Assembly: GCA_027016915.1 (NCBI GenBank)
Contig: JALURJ010000211.1
Span: 1 to 25,670, forward strand
Direction: 5' to 3'
DNA from: Desulfurococcales archaeon
GTDB taxonomy: Archaea > Thermoproteota > Thermoprotei_A > Sulfolobales > WAQK01
Length of the DNA: 25,670 nt
Shown: positions 1 through 7,775 of the stretch, in pieces
How the letters are laid out: every line of letters begins with the position of its first letter
Position numbering within the stretch: position 1 is the first letter of the stretch
Made by a program: the position numbers and the translations under genes
Notes under the pieces: generated by a model
Database searches by the model: none
The model's input: the letters and a program-made list of their open reading frames with translations, nothing else
Told to the model about the DNA's origin: nothing

Positions 1-715
1 CCCTCATCTCCTCGTATAGCCTGGTTATCTCCTGTTGGAGCTCGTCTATCCTGGAAGACCTTTCATCTATGGCCTGTTTCAGCTCATCTATCTTGGAGGA
101 CAGCTCGTCGAGCTGCCTGCTGACCTCCTCTATCCGGGCCTTCAGCCTGCCGAGCTCCTCACGCAGCTTGGCGCGCTTAGCATTAACGTCCCGGATTTCC
201 AGCCTCACGGCGTTGAGTTCGGCTTTCAGCTCGGCCAGGGTTATCTGGGCCTGCTTCTTCTCCCTCCTGAGCTGGATGACCCTTTCGAGCAGGGCCTCCA
301 GCCTGGCTATACGTCTTATGAGCTCGTTCTCCTCCTCCAGGCTGAGCACACTGGTCTGTTGCTTCCACTCCAGCTCCTCTATCCTCCTCCTCAGCGAGGC
401 TATGGAGACCCTGGGCTCGGAGATGCCGAAGGCCTGCTGCCTGAGCTCCCTTATCTGGTCGAGCAGCCCCTTCAGCTGCTCGCTCAGCTTTGCCCTCCTC
501 TCCCTCAGCTCCGCCAGTTTCTCCTGGATCTCCCGCTTCCTCTGCCTCAGGTCCTTTACCTCGGCTATGAGTTCCTTGTGCCTCTCTATGAGGCTGCGGC
601 GCTCCTGCCTCAGGCTGGTGACCTCGTCTATGAGGGTGAACCTCTGCTCCTTGAGCCTCCGTATATCCTCTCTAAGGCTGGTTATCTTTTCCAGCAACTG
701 CTCCTCCGACTCCAC
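1..715 (-). CDS. Archaeal coiled-coil protein (COG1340-like), 3' end beyond window
   Basis: The reading frame opens with GTG at 715 and runs off the window edge, giving about 238 residues. It begins MESEEQLLEKITSLREDIRR and is almost wholly Leu/Glu/Arg/Lys/Gln heptad sequence, interrupted by a short break near residues 88-96 (AFGISEPRV). It therefore looks like one or two long coiled coils with no enzymatic motif, signal peptide or membrane segment. The composition, length and register resemble the uncharacterised archaeal coiled-coil family COG1340; that assignment is from memory of the family. A GGAGGT Shine-Dalgarno-like motif lies about 9 nt upstream of the GTG, and the start is only 4 nt after the stop of the acetyl-CoA synthetase beta gene, so the two are probably cotranscribed and translationally coupled. 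Function unknown. Confidence 0.8.
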   Translation of the reverse strand, partial: MESEEQLLEKITSLREDIRRLKEQRFTLIDEVTSLRQERRSLIERHKELIAEVKDLRQRKREIQEKLAELRERRAKLSEQLKGLLDQIRELRQQAFGISEPRVSIASLRRRIEELEWKQQTSVLSLEEENELIRRIARLEALLERVIQLRREKKQAQITLAELKAELNAVRLEIRDVNAKRAKLREELGRLKARIEEVSRQLDELSSKIDELKQAIDERSSRIDELQQEITRLYEEMR

Positions 716-719
716 AGGG

Positions 720-1421
720 TTACGACCTCCCACCAACTATGATCCTGGCATCCGCCACGGCGGCGCCTTTATCGTAGGACATCACAGGATTCATGTCGAG
801 CTCCCTTATTTCCTTCACCTCGTCCATGAGGCGGGAAACCTTCACTATTATGTCGACGAGGGCCTCCTTGTCCCTCGGCGGCATGCCCCTATAGCCGTCG
901 AGGAGCCTGCTCGCCTTGATCTCGCTTAACATCTCGTAGGCCTCCTCCCTCGAAACCGGCGTAACCCTGAAGGACACGTCCTTCAGCACCTCGACGAAGA
1001 TGCCGCCCAGGCCGAACATTACGACGGCGTCGAATATAGGGTCCCGGGTGGCCCCCACTATGACCTCGAGTCCCTTGGGCACCATCTTCTGGACCAGCAC
1101 ACCCACGATCTCGGCGTCGGGGACGTGTTTCTCCACACTGCTCAGTATCCTCGTGTAGGCCTCCGCCACCTGCTCCTCCGTCTCCAGTCCCAGGACTACT
1201 CCGCCCACGTCGCTCTTATGGACTATGCTGGGAGAAACTATCTTGAGGACCACTGGGAACCCGATCCTCCTGGCGGCCTCCACCGCCTCCTCCGGGGACC
1301 TTGCAAGCGCCACCTCCGGCACGGGTAGCCCGTACTCCCTGAGAACAGCCATGGCTTCGTGCTCGTGGAGCTTGCGCCGGCCCTCCGAGACGGCCCTCTC
1401 AATGATCCTGTCCACGCTCAA
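720..1421 (-). CDS. acdB: Acetyl-CoA synthetase (ADP-forming), beta subunit
   Basis: This is the ATP-grasp subunit of the ADP-forming acyl-CoA synthetase, which converts acetyl-CoA, ADP and phosphate to acetate, CoA and ATP in archaeal peptide and sugar fermentation. The 233-aa length is typical of the separate archaeal beta subunit. Visible motifs are the family N-terminal segment (EYGLPVPEVALA, residues 29-40), the PVVLKIVSPSIVHKSDVGGV block (56-75) with H68 in the place of the second phosphorylated histidine of the Pyrococcus enzyme, and a C-terminal ELDMNPV metal-binding-type motif. The predicted start is TTG at 1421; its last two bases overlap the alpha-subunit stop (TTGA), a sign of translational coupling. 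It forms the second gene of an alpha-beta-coiled-coil operon. Confidence 0.93.
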   Translation of the reverse strand: MSVDRIIERAVSEGRRKLHEHEAMAVLREYGLPVPEVALARSPEEAVEAARRIGFPVVLKIVSPSIVHKSDVGGVVLGLETEEQVAEAYTRILSSVEKHVPDAEIVGVLVQKMVPKGLEVIVGATRDPIFDAVVMFGLGGIFVEVLKDVSFRVTPVSREEAYEMLSEIKASRLLDGYRGMPPRDKEALVDIIVKVSRLMDEVKEIRELDMNPVMSYDKGAAVADARIIVGGRS

Positions 1422-2821
1422 CGCGCCACACCCAGCACCCTGCCATACCTGTATAGTGCCCAGAGGGCCCTCGCGGCCCTCTCGACCGTCTCGTACACTG
1501 GTATTCCGCTCTTTTCAAGCTTCCTCCTCAGCACGGAGGTCTCTCCTCCCCCGAAGCTCATGGCAACCACGGGTAGGCCCGTGCCCCTGGTTGTATTGGC
1601 AATAATGTCGGCCAGCCCCGCGTCGAACCCGGGTGGATGTATGAGCGCTACTACCAGGAGGGCGTCCACCTCGCCGCTGCGGACCACCACTTCTATGGCG
1701 CGCCTATAGTCCTCGTTACTACCGCCTCCGGTCACGTCGACGGGGTTCTTCACAGAATAGAAGGGCGGGAACATCTCTCTCAGCCTGGCCTGGAGCTCCT
1801 CGGAGAACAGCGGAACCCTCAGCCCCAGGCTCTCCAGTGCGTCGGTTGCCATCACGCCGGGCCCCCCGGCATTGGTTATCACCGCCACTCTGTTGCCCCT
1901 GGCCGGGGGCTGCATCGTAAGCGCCTTGGCTAGGTCGAAAACGTCGACGACGTCGGCGGCCTCTATGGCCCCTGCCTGCCTTAAGGCTGCTCTGAACACC
2001 TTGTAGCTCCCCGCCAGCGCCGCGGTGTGGGAGATCGCTGCAACGGCCCCGCGCGCTGTTCTGCCGCCCTTCAGCACTATGACGGGTTTCTCCCTAACCA
2101 CCCGTCTCACAGTCTCTATGAACGCCTTGCCCCGCCCAGGCTTGAGGCCCTCGACGTAGACCACTATCACCCTGGTCTCCGGGTCTTGGGCGAGGTACTG
2201 GAGCATGTCCACATCGTCCACATCCACCTTGTTCCCGTAGCTCACCGCCTTGGACACACCTATACCCATGTAGGCTGCCCAGTCCAGCATGGCTGAGAGC
2301 AGCGCCCCGCTCTGACTGATAATCGCTATCTCGCCAGGCGGGGGGCGCATCATCTTCTCCTCGGGGAGGAAGAAGGTGTCCATGCCGCCGTGGAGGTCGA
2401 GGACCCCTATGCAGTTAGGCCCTATCACCCTGGTTCCCGTCCCCCTGATAGCCTCCCTAACCCTCTCCTCGAGCCTTGCTCCCTCGGGGCCCGTCTCGGC
2501 GAAGCCGCCGCTGATAATTATTATGCCCCTGACACCCTTCCTGACGCAGGCTTCGACGACTCCAGGCACCATGGGGGCTGGGACTAGGATCACCGCGAGG
2601 TCGAGGGGCTCCGGGATCTCCTCGACGCTTCTATAGCACTTGAGCCCTAGAACCTCCCCGTACTTGGGGTTGACAGGGTAGATCCTCTCCCTCTTGTACC
2701 TGTTGAGGAGCCTCTGAATAACGACGTAGCCCAGCCTGCCCGGCGTTGGAGAGGCTCCGACCACAGCTATGCTCCTAGGCTTGAAGAACACCTCTATGTC
2801 GCTGGTGCCGCGGTTCTCCAA
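1418..2821 (-). CDS. acdA: Acetyl-CoA synthetase (ADP-forming), alpha subunit
   Basis: The 467-aa CoA-binding/ligase subunit partners the adjacent beta gene. It has the N-terminal Rossmann CoA-binding domain (SIAVVGASPTPGRLGYV, residues 17-33), the GPNCIG motif (134-139), the succinyl-CoA-synthetase-like segment AIISQSGALLSAMLDW (166-181), and the active-site loop ISHTAALAGS (263-272). H265 in that loop matches the phosphohistidine of this family. The start is TTG at 2821; an in-frame TGA lies three codons upstream, so the frame cannot extend further. Homologs begin close to the FFKPRSIAVVGAS block, which supports this start. The upstream region carries a TATA-like TTTATCA (minus strand) embedded in a direct repeat. 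The gene overlaps acdB by 4 nt. Substrate specificity (acetate, branched or aryl acids) cannot be read from sequence. Confidence 0.94.
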   Translation of the reverse strand: MENRGTSDIEVFFKPRSIAVVGASPTPGRLGYVVIQRLLNRYKRERIYPVNPKYGEVLGLKCYRSVEEIPEPLDLAVILVPAPMVPGVVEACVRKGVRGIIIISGGFAETGPEGARLEERVREAIRGTGTRVIGPNCIGVLDLHGGMDTFFLPEEKMMRPPPGEIAIISQSGALLSAMLDWAAYMGIGVSKAVSYGNKVDVDDVDMLQYLAQDPETRVIVVYVEGLKPGRGKAFIETVRRVVREKPVIVLKGGRTARGAVAAISHTAALAGSYKVFRAALRQAGAIEAADVVDVFDLAKALTMQPPARGNRVAVITNAGGPGVMATDALESLGLRVPLFSEELQARLREMFPPFYSVKNPVDVTGGGSNEDYRRAIEVVVRSGEVDALLVVALIHPPGFDAGLADIIANTTRGTGLPVVAMSFGGGETSVLRRKLEKSGIPVYETVERAARALWALYRYGRVLGVAR

Positions 2822-2837
2822 CCCTCATCCACCCGGG

Positions 2838-2865
2838 AAACGTAAGCGCTCTGTGATAAACGTAA
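2838..2865 (-). promoter_or_regulatory. Promoter/operator candidate of acdAB with direct repeat AAACGTAA
   Basis: The 125-bp gap 2822-2946 holds two copies of AAACGTAA (plus-strand reading), at 2838-2845 and 2858-2865, exactly 20 bp apart, about two helical turns. On the minus strand the distal copy runs into TTTATCA, a weak TATA-like element about 30-40 bp upstream of the acdA TTG start. The arrangement would allow a regulator to bind two sites on one face around the promoter. The repeat is seen directly; the regulatory role is inference. Confidence 0.35.
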
Positions 2866-2946
2866 CGTCCCGCCGCAGACTTGTGGCCCGTGAACTATTA
2901 AGGTTTGCCCGGCATGCTAAAGGTTAACCAGCAAGTATTCGTGGAG

Positions 2947-3735
2947 CTAGATCCTGCCGGAGGGCTCCTCGGTCAGGTAATCCTCTCCGCCCACCAGAAC
3001 CTGCTGCAGCGCCGCGTATACAGCGTCTATCCCCGACATAGTTTTCGACGATGCCTCCACCAACTCCACCATGCTCTCCCCCGCCGCGTAGGCTTCAGTC
3101 AGGCTCCTCGCCACCTCAACTATCCCGGGCTCCACCCCCTCCCGGTATAGGCGGTCCTCGAAGTACGGGGGCTCCTCCAGCATCCTCCTTATCTCCTGGA
3201 TGGCGTCAGCCGACACTATATCCGACTTACTGAGCACGGGGACTAGGGGCATGTTAACCCTAACCCTCACAGAGGTGTAGAGTAGGAGGACCGAGAGGAG
3301 GCTCGAGGGTCTGGAGGCGAATAGGGGGTCTACGAGGAAGACCCCCGCGCTCCTAGCTCCCCCCGTTATGCTGGAGAGGACTACGGGCCCCGTTGAGCGG
3401 AAGGCGAAGAGCTCCATCTGCCCCGGCGTGTCGAGGATAACGTAGTTGGCCTCGGTCTCCCTGATCTCGTTCACCAGCTGCTCCAGGTGGGAAACAATCA
3501 TATCAACAGCCGCCACCAGGGCCCCGTTGGGCCCCAGGCCCATCTTGGTCATAAGCTCCCTTGCATCAACATAGTTCCTCACATCAACGTCGGGCGTGTA
3601 GGGGATCCACTCCGCCGCCGGGTCGAGGTTGACCCTGGCCACGCCCAGCTCGTTGTCCTCCATCCAGTCGGCCAGCGCCGCCGTCATGTAGGACTTTCCA
3701 GAACCAGCAGTACCTAGGACTACGATGAAGTACAA
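2947..3735 (-). CDS. GPN-loop GTPase (XAB1/Gpn1 family)
   Basis: This 262-aa P-loop GTPase belongs to the GPN family; archaeal members form homodimers and eukaryotic relatives help RNA polymerase II assembly. Seen in order: Walker A GTAGSGKS (residues 8-15), the diagnostic GPN insertion LGPNGAL (67-73), the switch II/G3 motif LDTPGQMEL (101-109), and a guanine-recognition region VLSKSD (167-172), where SKSD replaces the classical NKxD, as is common in the family. The start is TTG at 3735 (MYFIVVLGTAGSG), which puts the P-loop at the usual position, and the length is normal for archaeal orthologs. The gene is separated by 54 nt from the upstream radical SAM gene and probably shares its transcript. 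No membrane or signal segments are visible. Confidence 0.92.
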   Translation of the reverse strand: MYFIVVLGTAGSGKSYMTAALADWMEDNELGVARVNLDPAAEWIPYTPDVDVRNYVDARELMTKMGLGPNGALVAAVDMIVSHLEQLVNEIRETEANYVILDTPGQMELFAFRSTGPVVLSSITGGARSAGVFLVDPLFASRPSSLLSVLLLYTSVRVRVNMPLVPVLSKSDIVSADAIQEIRRMLEEPPYFEDRLYREGVEPGIVEVARSLTEAYAAGESMVELVEASSKTMSGIDAVYAALQQVLVGGEDYLTEEPSGRI

Positions 3736-3789
3736 TCCAGCTACCCCAACCCACTATGACTTGCAGGAGTATTAGTGTATTTCCCGGCG

Positions 3790-4875
3790 CTAGAAGAAGA
3801 ACAGTCTCCTAGGCTTGGACCCGTGGAACCTGCCCTTGATCTTGACCTGGTAGCCGCACCTGGGGCACTTGTTGCCCTCCTTGAGCCTCCACGCTGTCAC
3901 GTAGAAGCCCTGCCTCTCAACTACGGGGTAGCCGCAGCCGGGGCAGTAGGTGTTCTCCAGCGGGTGCCCCCACACGTTGCCCAGGAAGACGTGCTTCAAA
4001 CCCTCCTCCCGGGCTATCTTGGCAAGCTTCTCCATGGTTCCGATGGGGGTTGGGGGCACGTCCCTGAGCATGTAGTCGGGGTGGAAGCGGAGGAGGTGGA
4101 ACGGGGTCTCGTCGCCCAGATTCTCGGCCACCCACCTGGCTAGCCTTCTCAGGTCCTCCGGGTCGTCGCCGTACTCCGGGACCACCAGGTTGGTTATCTC
4201 CACCCATATTCCGTGGCGCTTCATCTCGAGCAGCGTTTCGAATATGGGCTCGGGGTCGGGGACCCCCATGAGTTTCCTGTAGAACTCCCTATTGCCTGCA
4301 CCCTTGAAATCTACTGTTGCTGCGTCCATGTAGGGTGCCAGCATCTCCACGGCTTCGGGGGTTGCGTAGCCGTTGGTCACCATGGTGTTGAACAGCCCCT
4401 TCTCCTTGGCCAGCTTGGCCGTGTCAAGCATGAGTTCGAAGAATATGGTGGGTTCGTTGTAGGTGTAGCTTATCCCGTCGGCCCCCACCCTCACGGCGTA
4501 GTCGACTATCTTCTCGGGTTCCATGTAGTCGCCATAGAGGCCCTCCTCCAGCCTGGACTGGCTTAGGCTCCAGTTCTGGCAGAACTTGCAGTAGAAGTTA
4601 CAGCCAACGGTGGATATGGAGAACACTTGGGAGCCGGGCTCGAAATGGATGAGGGGCTTCTTCTCTATGGGGTCGAGGTTCGCCGCTGAGAGGAGGCCGT
4701 ATACGAGTGTGTAGAGCTTGCCGTCAATGTTCTTCCTAACACCGCACACCCCATACCTGCCCGGAGCTATGGTACACCTCCTGTGGCACAGGTCGCATTT
4801 AACGTAGCCGTCGCCGCTGGGCCTCCATAGGAAGGCCTCCCTCACATGCTTTCCCCGGGCTTCGAGCCTCACCAT
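3790..4875 (-). CDS. AmmeMemoRadiSam-system radical SAM enzyme
   Basis: Radical S-adenosylmethionine protein of the PflA-like COG1180 group, best matching the AmmeMemoRadiSam system enzyme whose substrate is unknown. From the preferred ATG at 4875 the protein is 361 aa. An N-terminal Cys-rich module (CDLCHRRC, residues 27-34, plus C44) precedes the cluster motif CNFYCKFC (92-99) that binds the 4Fe-4S centre. SAM-domain strands such as ISYTYNEP follow. Two CxxC pairs form a C-terminal zinc ribbon (CPGCG...CPRCG). The family length and N-terminal module are intact. A GTG at 4899 is also in frame, but the ATG has a GGAGGAGG Shine-Dalgarno sequence 7 nt upstream. The ATG overlaps the stop of the upstream paralog by 7 nt. 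The usual partners MEMO1 and AMMECR1 are not in the window. Confidence 0.9.
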   Translation of the reverse strand: MVRLEARGKHVREAFLWRPSGDGYVKCDLCHRRCTIAPGRYGVCGVRKNIDGKLYTLVYGLLSAANLDPIEKKPLIHFEPGSQVFSISTVGCNFYCKFCQNWSLSQSRLEEGLYGDYMEPEKIVDYAVRVGADGISYTYNEPTIFFELMLDTAKLAKEKGLFNTMVTNGYATPEAVEMLAPYMDAATVDFKGAGNREFYRKLMGVPDPEPIFETLLEMKRHGIWVEITNLVVPEYGDDPEDLRRLARWVAENLGDETPFHLLRFHPDYMLRDVPPTPIGTMEKLAKIAREEGLKHVFLGNVWGHPLENTYCPGCGYPVVERQGFYVTAWRLKEGNKCPRCGYQVKIKGRFHGSKPRRLFFF

Positions 4876-5804
4876 ACTATATCCTCCTCCAGGAGCCACA
4901 CCACTCTACGTTTGGGTATGGACTTTAACCCTATAATGTCTACCCTGCCACCGCACTTAGGGCAGCACCCGTCCTCAAGCGCAACAGCCGAAACTCTGCC
5001 TCCCAGCCTCTCCACTAGGGGCACGCCGCAGCTCGGACACCTTGTCGCCGAGAACCTCTCCCAGGGATCCCCGTGGACATACACGTACTTGAGCCCCGCG
5101 TCGACCGCCCTCTCGTAGAGCCTCCTAGCCTCCTGGCCCGGCAGGCTCTCCGAGCCTAGGGGCACCACGTGGAGCGGCGTCCTAGACCCCAGGGTGCCCA
5201 GTACTGCTGAGAAGTGGGTTGAGGATCTCCTGCTCCCAGACCTATGGTAGTAGACCACCTCCAAGTGAATCTCCTCGCTCCTCAGCCTGGAGAGGTTGTC
5301 GAGGAAAACCCTGAAGTCCACGTCGCCGGGAGGATCTCCCATCACCTCGTACACCAGGAAGTCGCCGGCCCTGGCGGCCCTCTCAACCCTTCTCCAGGAC
5401 ACGTAGCCGCCCGTCTTGTACCCGCAGCTATACCCTCTGTCCCTCAGCTCTCTACACGCATCGTAGACCCAGTCGTTGATGAGGGGCTCTGCGCCCGCCA
5501 CCGCTATGTGGGAGGCCTTGGACTTCTCAGTCCTCTCAACCACGATAGCGGTCTCCAAGGGCCTGAGCTCCAGGCTTCTCGGCCCGGCCGCCAGGGGCTC
5601 CCAGGGGCAGCCCTCGCACCTATACGTGTAGCCCCCGACCCAGAGCTTGAGGAGAACGGTGCCTGGATGGTAGTGGTAGAGGGGGAGGGCCTCCACGGAG
5701 CCAATGGTCATCATGAGGGCCTTCCAGGGGTAGAGGTCCCTTCCCAGGGCGAAGCCGCAGTAGGACTTCCCGCTGCACCGGCGTGGGCACCTGGTGCACT
5801 CCAT
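4869..5804 (-). CDS. Degenerate radical SAM-like paralog lacking the first cluster cysteine
   Basis: This 311-aa protein is laid out like its downstream neighbour. It has a Cys-rich N-terminus (C3, C6, C10, C16), a central region beginning HYHPG, a GAEP segment where the neighbour has YNEP, and a C-terminal two-CxxC zinc ribbon (CPSCGVPLVERLGG...CPKCGGRV) very close to the neighbour's CPGCGYPVVERQG...CPRCG. Aligned without gaps from HxxPG, the neighbour's cluster motif CNFYCKFC corresponds here to YTYRCEGC (59-66). The first cysteine is therefore Tyr59 and only CxxC remains. It is probably a catalytically altered or non-catalytic paralog, possibly a partner subunit of the canonical enzyme. 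The start is ATG at 5804, and the next gene upstream is divergent at 5843, so this gene heads the unit. No specific function can be assigned. Confidence 0.8.
   Translation of the reverse strand: MECTRCPRRCSGKSYCGFALGRDLYPWKALMMTIGSVEALPLYHYHPGTVLLKLWVGGYTYRCEGCPWEPLAAGPRSLELRPLETAIVVERTEKSKASHIAVAGAEPLINDWVYDACRELRDRGYSCGYKTGGYVSWRRVERAARAGDFLVYEVMGDPPGDVDFRVFLDNLSRLRSEEIHLEVVYYHRSGSRRSSTHFSAVLGTLGSRTPLHVVPLGSESLPGQEARRLYERAVDAGLKYVYVHGDPWERFSATRCPSCGVPLVERLGGRVSAVALEDGCCPKCGGRVDIIGLKSIPKRRVVWLLEEDIVW
4883..4890 (-). promoter_or_regulatory. Strong Shine-Dalgarno deciding the radical SAM start
   Basis: The minus strand reads GGAGGAGG here, 7 nt before the ATG at 4875. It lies inside the last codons of the upstream gene, whose TGA ends at 4869. 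This supports ATG 4875 rather than GTG 4899 and implies translational coupling of the two radical SAM-related genes. Confidence 0.6.
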
Positions 5805-5842
5805 TTTTAATGCCTCAAACTAGTTTATGGGTGGTGGTTTAA

Positions 5843-6736
5843 GTGATTGTAGTCAGAGGCCCCTCGGACGAGACGGGGTTCTCTGAGTCGCTTGCGCGGA
5901 GCCTAGGCGCCGAGCTGGTGGAGGCTGAGCACAAGCTCTTCCCCGACGGCGAGTCCTACGTCAGGGTTCCCGCAGACCTGCGCGGCGAGACCGTCGTCGT
6001 GGTGCAGCCCACCTACTACCCTCAGGACAAGAACCTGGTTGAACTCATGCTTCTGGCCGACGCGGCCCGCGGCTCGGGCGCGTCGAGGGTGGTCGGGGTG
6101 GCCCCCTACCTGGCCTACACGAGGCAGGACAAGGTTTTCCGTCCCGGCGAGCCCGTAAGCATAAGGGCGGTTTTGAGGGCCCTCCACGCCTCGGGGGTCG
6201 AGGTCCTGGCAACAGTGGAGCCCCACTCCAAGGGTGAGTTGGGACACTTCCCCGGCAAGGCGCTTGGAGTGGGTGTGATGAGGTATATGGCGGCCAAGCT
6301 GTCGCCAAGGCTGCACGACCCGCTCGTACTCTCGCCCGACCTGGGCGGCGTGGAGAGGGCCAGGGAGTTCGCCGAAGCCATCGGCGCCGACTTCGACTAC
6401 CTCGAGAAACATAGGGACAGGGTCACGGGGGAGGTGTCGATGAGGCCCAAAACGCTCGACGCCTCCGGCAGGGAGGTCGTCATAGTAGACGACATAATCA
6501 GCACCGGGGGGACAATGGCGCTGGCGGCCAGGCTTCTCCTGGGCCAGGGGGCTAAGAGGGTTGTAGCGGTGTGTGTTCACGCCCTCCTGGTCGGGGACGC
6601 GTATGCCAAGCTGAAAACCGTCGGCGTAGATGAGGTGGTAGCGGCCAACACGCTTCCAACACCGCCCGGCGTCCAGCAGGTGGACGTCGCGCCGCCCGTA
6701 GCAGATGCCATCAAGGAGGTGTTGGGGAGCGGGTAG
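5843..6736 (+). CDS. prs: Ribose-phosphate pyrophosphokinase (PRPP synthetase)
   Basis: This enzyme makes 5-phosphoribosyl-1-diphosphate from ribose 5-phosphate and ATP for nucleotide, histidine and tryptophan synthesis. The 297-aa protein has the family landmarks: KLFPDGESYVR (residues 31-41), the ATP-binding-loop region PYLAYTRQDK (88-97), EPHSK (126-130), and the PRPP/ribose-phosphate binding loop VVIVDDIISTGG (212-223). The length suits the short archaeal enzymes. The start is GTG at 5843, preceded by GGTGGT. It is divergent from the radical SAM pair, with 38 bp between starts, and heads a plus-strand run with Trm-G10 and RNase Z. The next ATG lies 4 nt after its stop. Confidence 0.95.
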   Translation: MIVVRGPSDETGFSESLARSLGAELVEAEHKLFPDGESYVRVPADLRGETVVVVQPTYYPQDKNLVELMLLADAARGSGASRVVGVAPYLAYTRQDKVFRPGEPVSIRAVLRALHASGVEVLATVEPHSKGELGHFPGKALGVGVMRYMAAKLSPRLHDPLVLSPDLGGVERAREFAEAIGADFDYLEKHRDRVTGEVSMRPKTLDASGREVVIVDDIISTGGTMALAARLLLGQGAKRVVAVCVHALLVGDAYAKLKTVGVDEVVAANTLPTPPGVQQVDVAPPVADAIKEVLGSG

Positions 6737-6740
6737 CCTG

Positions 6741-7775
6741 ATGCTCTACGCCTACCTCTCAGGGGAGCACCCCACGCTCCCCCTCGCGGAGCTCAAAGCT
6801 ATACTCGAGGCTGAGGACCAGCCCTACCGGGTTCTCCACGTCTTCGAGCAGCTAGCCCTTCTCGAGGCTACGCCTGAAGCAGCCCCCATAGTTGTGGGCA
6901 GGGCTGGGATGGTCAAGGAGCTGGGGCTGGTGGTTGCCGTCGCCGAGGCCGACCACGACTCCATAGTAGAGGCCGCCGAATCCGCTGACTGGAGCCCCGT
7001 CAGATGCCCCTTCTACGTTAAGCCCCGTTTCATCCAAGGCTACGGCTCCACCCTACTGGACGCCTCCAGGCTTGCCGCCGATGTGGGCAGGGCTGTGGCC
7101 AGGGCCACTGGGTGCGGAGTGAGCGTCTCCAAGCCTGCCAGCACAGTGAGGGTTATGGTGAGCGAGGGCGCGGCAGTGCTGGGGGTGGTTCTTGCAAGGC
7201 AGAGGTACTCCGACATGCGTGCCCGGAGGCCCCGGGTCAGGCCATTCTTCAAACCAGGCGCCCTGAGCCCAGAGCTGTCCAGGGTCTTCGTCAACCTGGC
7301 CAGGGCTAGGAGGGGAGGCATTTACCTGGACCCCTTCTGCGGCACAGGGGGCTTCGCCGTAGAGGCCGCCCTCATGGGGGCCAGGGTTATCTGCGGCGAC
7401 CTGGACAGGATTATGGTTCGCGGCGCTAGGACCAACCTCTCATGGCTCGGCCTCGTGGATAGGTGCGAGGTCTACCACGGCGACGCCCTCAGCCCTCCCC
7501 TGAGGGGCGGCACAGTCGACTCGATAGGCACCGATCCCCCCTACGGCAGGTCAACCACCACGGCCAGGAGGCCGGTAGTGGAGGTGGTGGAGGGGTTCCT
7601 CCACTCAGCAGCTGAGCTGCTGAGGCGGGGAGGCTACGTTTCCTTCGCCATGCCGCGCACCGCAGGGGACCCCGAGGAGGTCCTGGCCAGGGCTGGGCTA
7701 GTCATGGTGGAGAAACACTTTATGAGAGTTCACCGTAGCCTTACACGACTACTGGTGGCGGCTGTCCGGCCATGA
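6741..7775 (+). CDS. tRNA (guanine(10)-N2)-dimethyltransferase (Trm-G10 type)
   Basis: The THUMP-plus-methyltransferase architecture of archaeal Trm-G10/Trm11 is visible in this 344-aa protein. An N-terminal alpha/beta THUMP-like region (about 1-150) is followed by a Rossmann-fold domain with SAM motif I DPFCGTGG (residues 197-204), the acidic GDLD motif (219-222), and the catalytic motif TDPPYG (264-269) characteristic of N2-guanine methyltransferases. In the family this enzyme converts G10 of tRNA to m2G or m2,2G. The frame is open upstream into prs, but ATG 6741 immediately after the prs TAG gives the expected N-terminus (MLYAYLSGEHPTL). Its stop overlaps the RNase Z start as ATGA, so three genes are translationally linked. 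Two of them act on tRNA. Confidence 0.9.
   Translation: MLYAYLSGEHPTLPLAELKAILEAEDQPYRVLHVFEQLALLEATPEAAPIVVGRAGMVKELGLVVAVAEADHDSIVEAAESADWSPVRCPFYVKPRFIQGYGSTLLDASRLAADVGRAVARATGCGVSVSKPASTVRVMVSEGAAVLGVVLARQRYSDMRARRPRVRPFFKPGALSPELSRVFVNLARARRGGIYLDPFCGTGGFAVEAALMGARVICGDLDRIMVRGARTNLSWLGLVDRCEVYHGDALSPPLRGGTVDSIGTDPPYGRSTTTARRPVVEVVEGFLHSAAELLRRGGYVSFAMPRTAGDPEEVLARAGLVMVEKHFMRVHRSLTRLLVAAVRP

Noticed and set aside
35..929. Long plus-strand open frames over the coiled-coil gene
   Set aside because: Their Leu/Ser/Pro-rich translations are the antisense of a heptad-repeat gene; the minus strand has the good start, Shine-Dalgarno and coding character.
4876..4899. Upstream GTG start for the intact radical SAM enzyme
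   Set aside because: The extra residues (MAPGGGYS) translate the Shine-Dalgarno itself; ATG 4875 is better placed.
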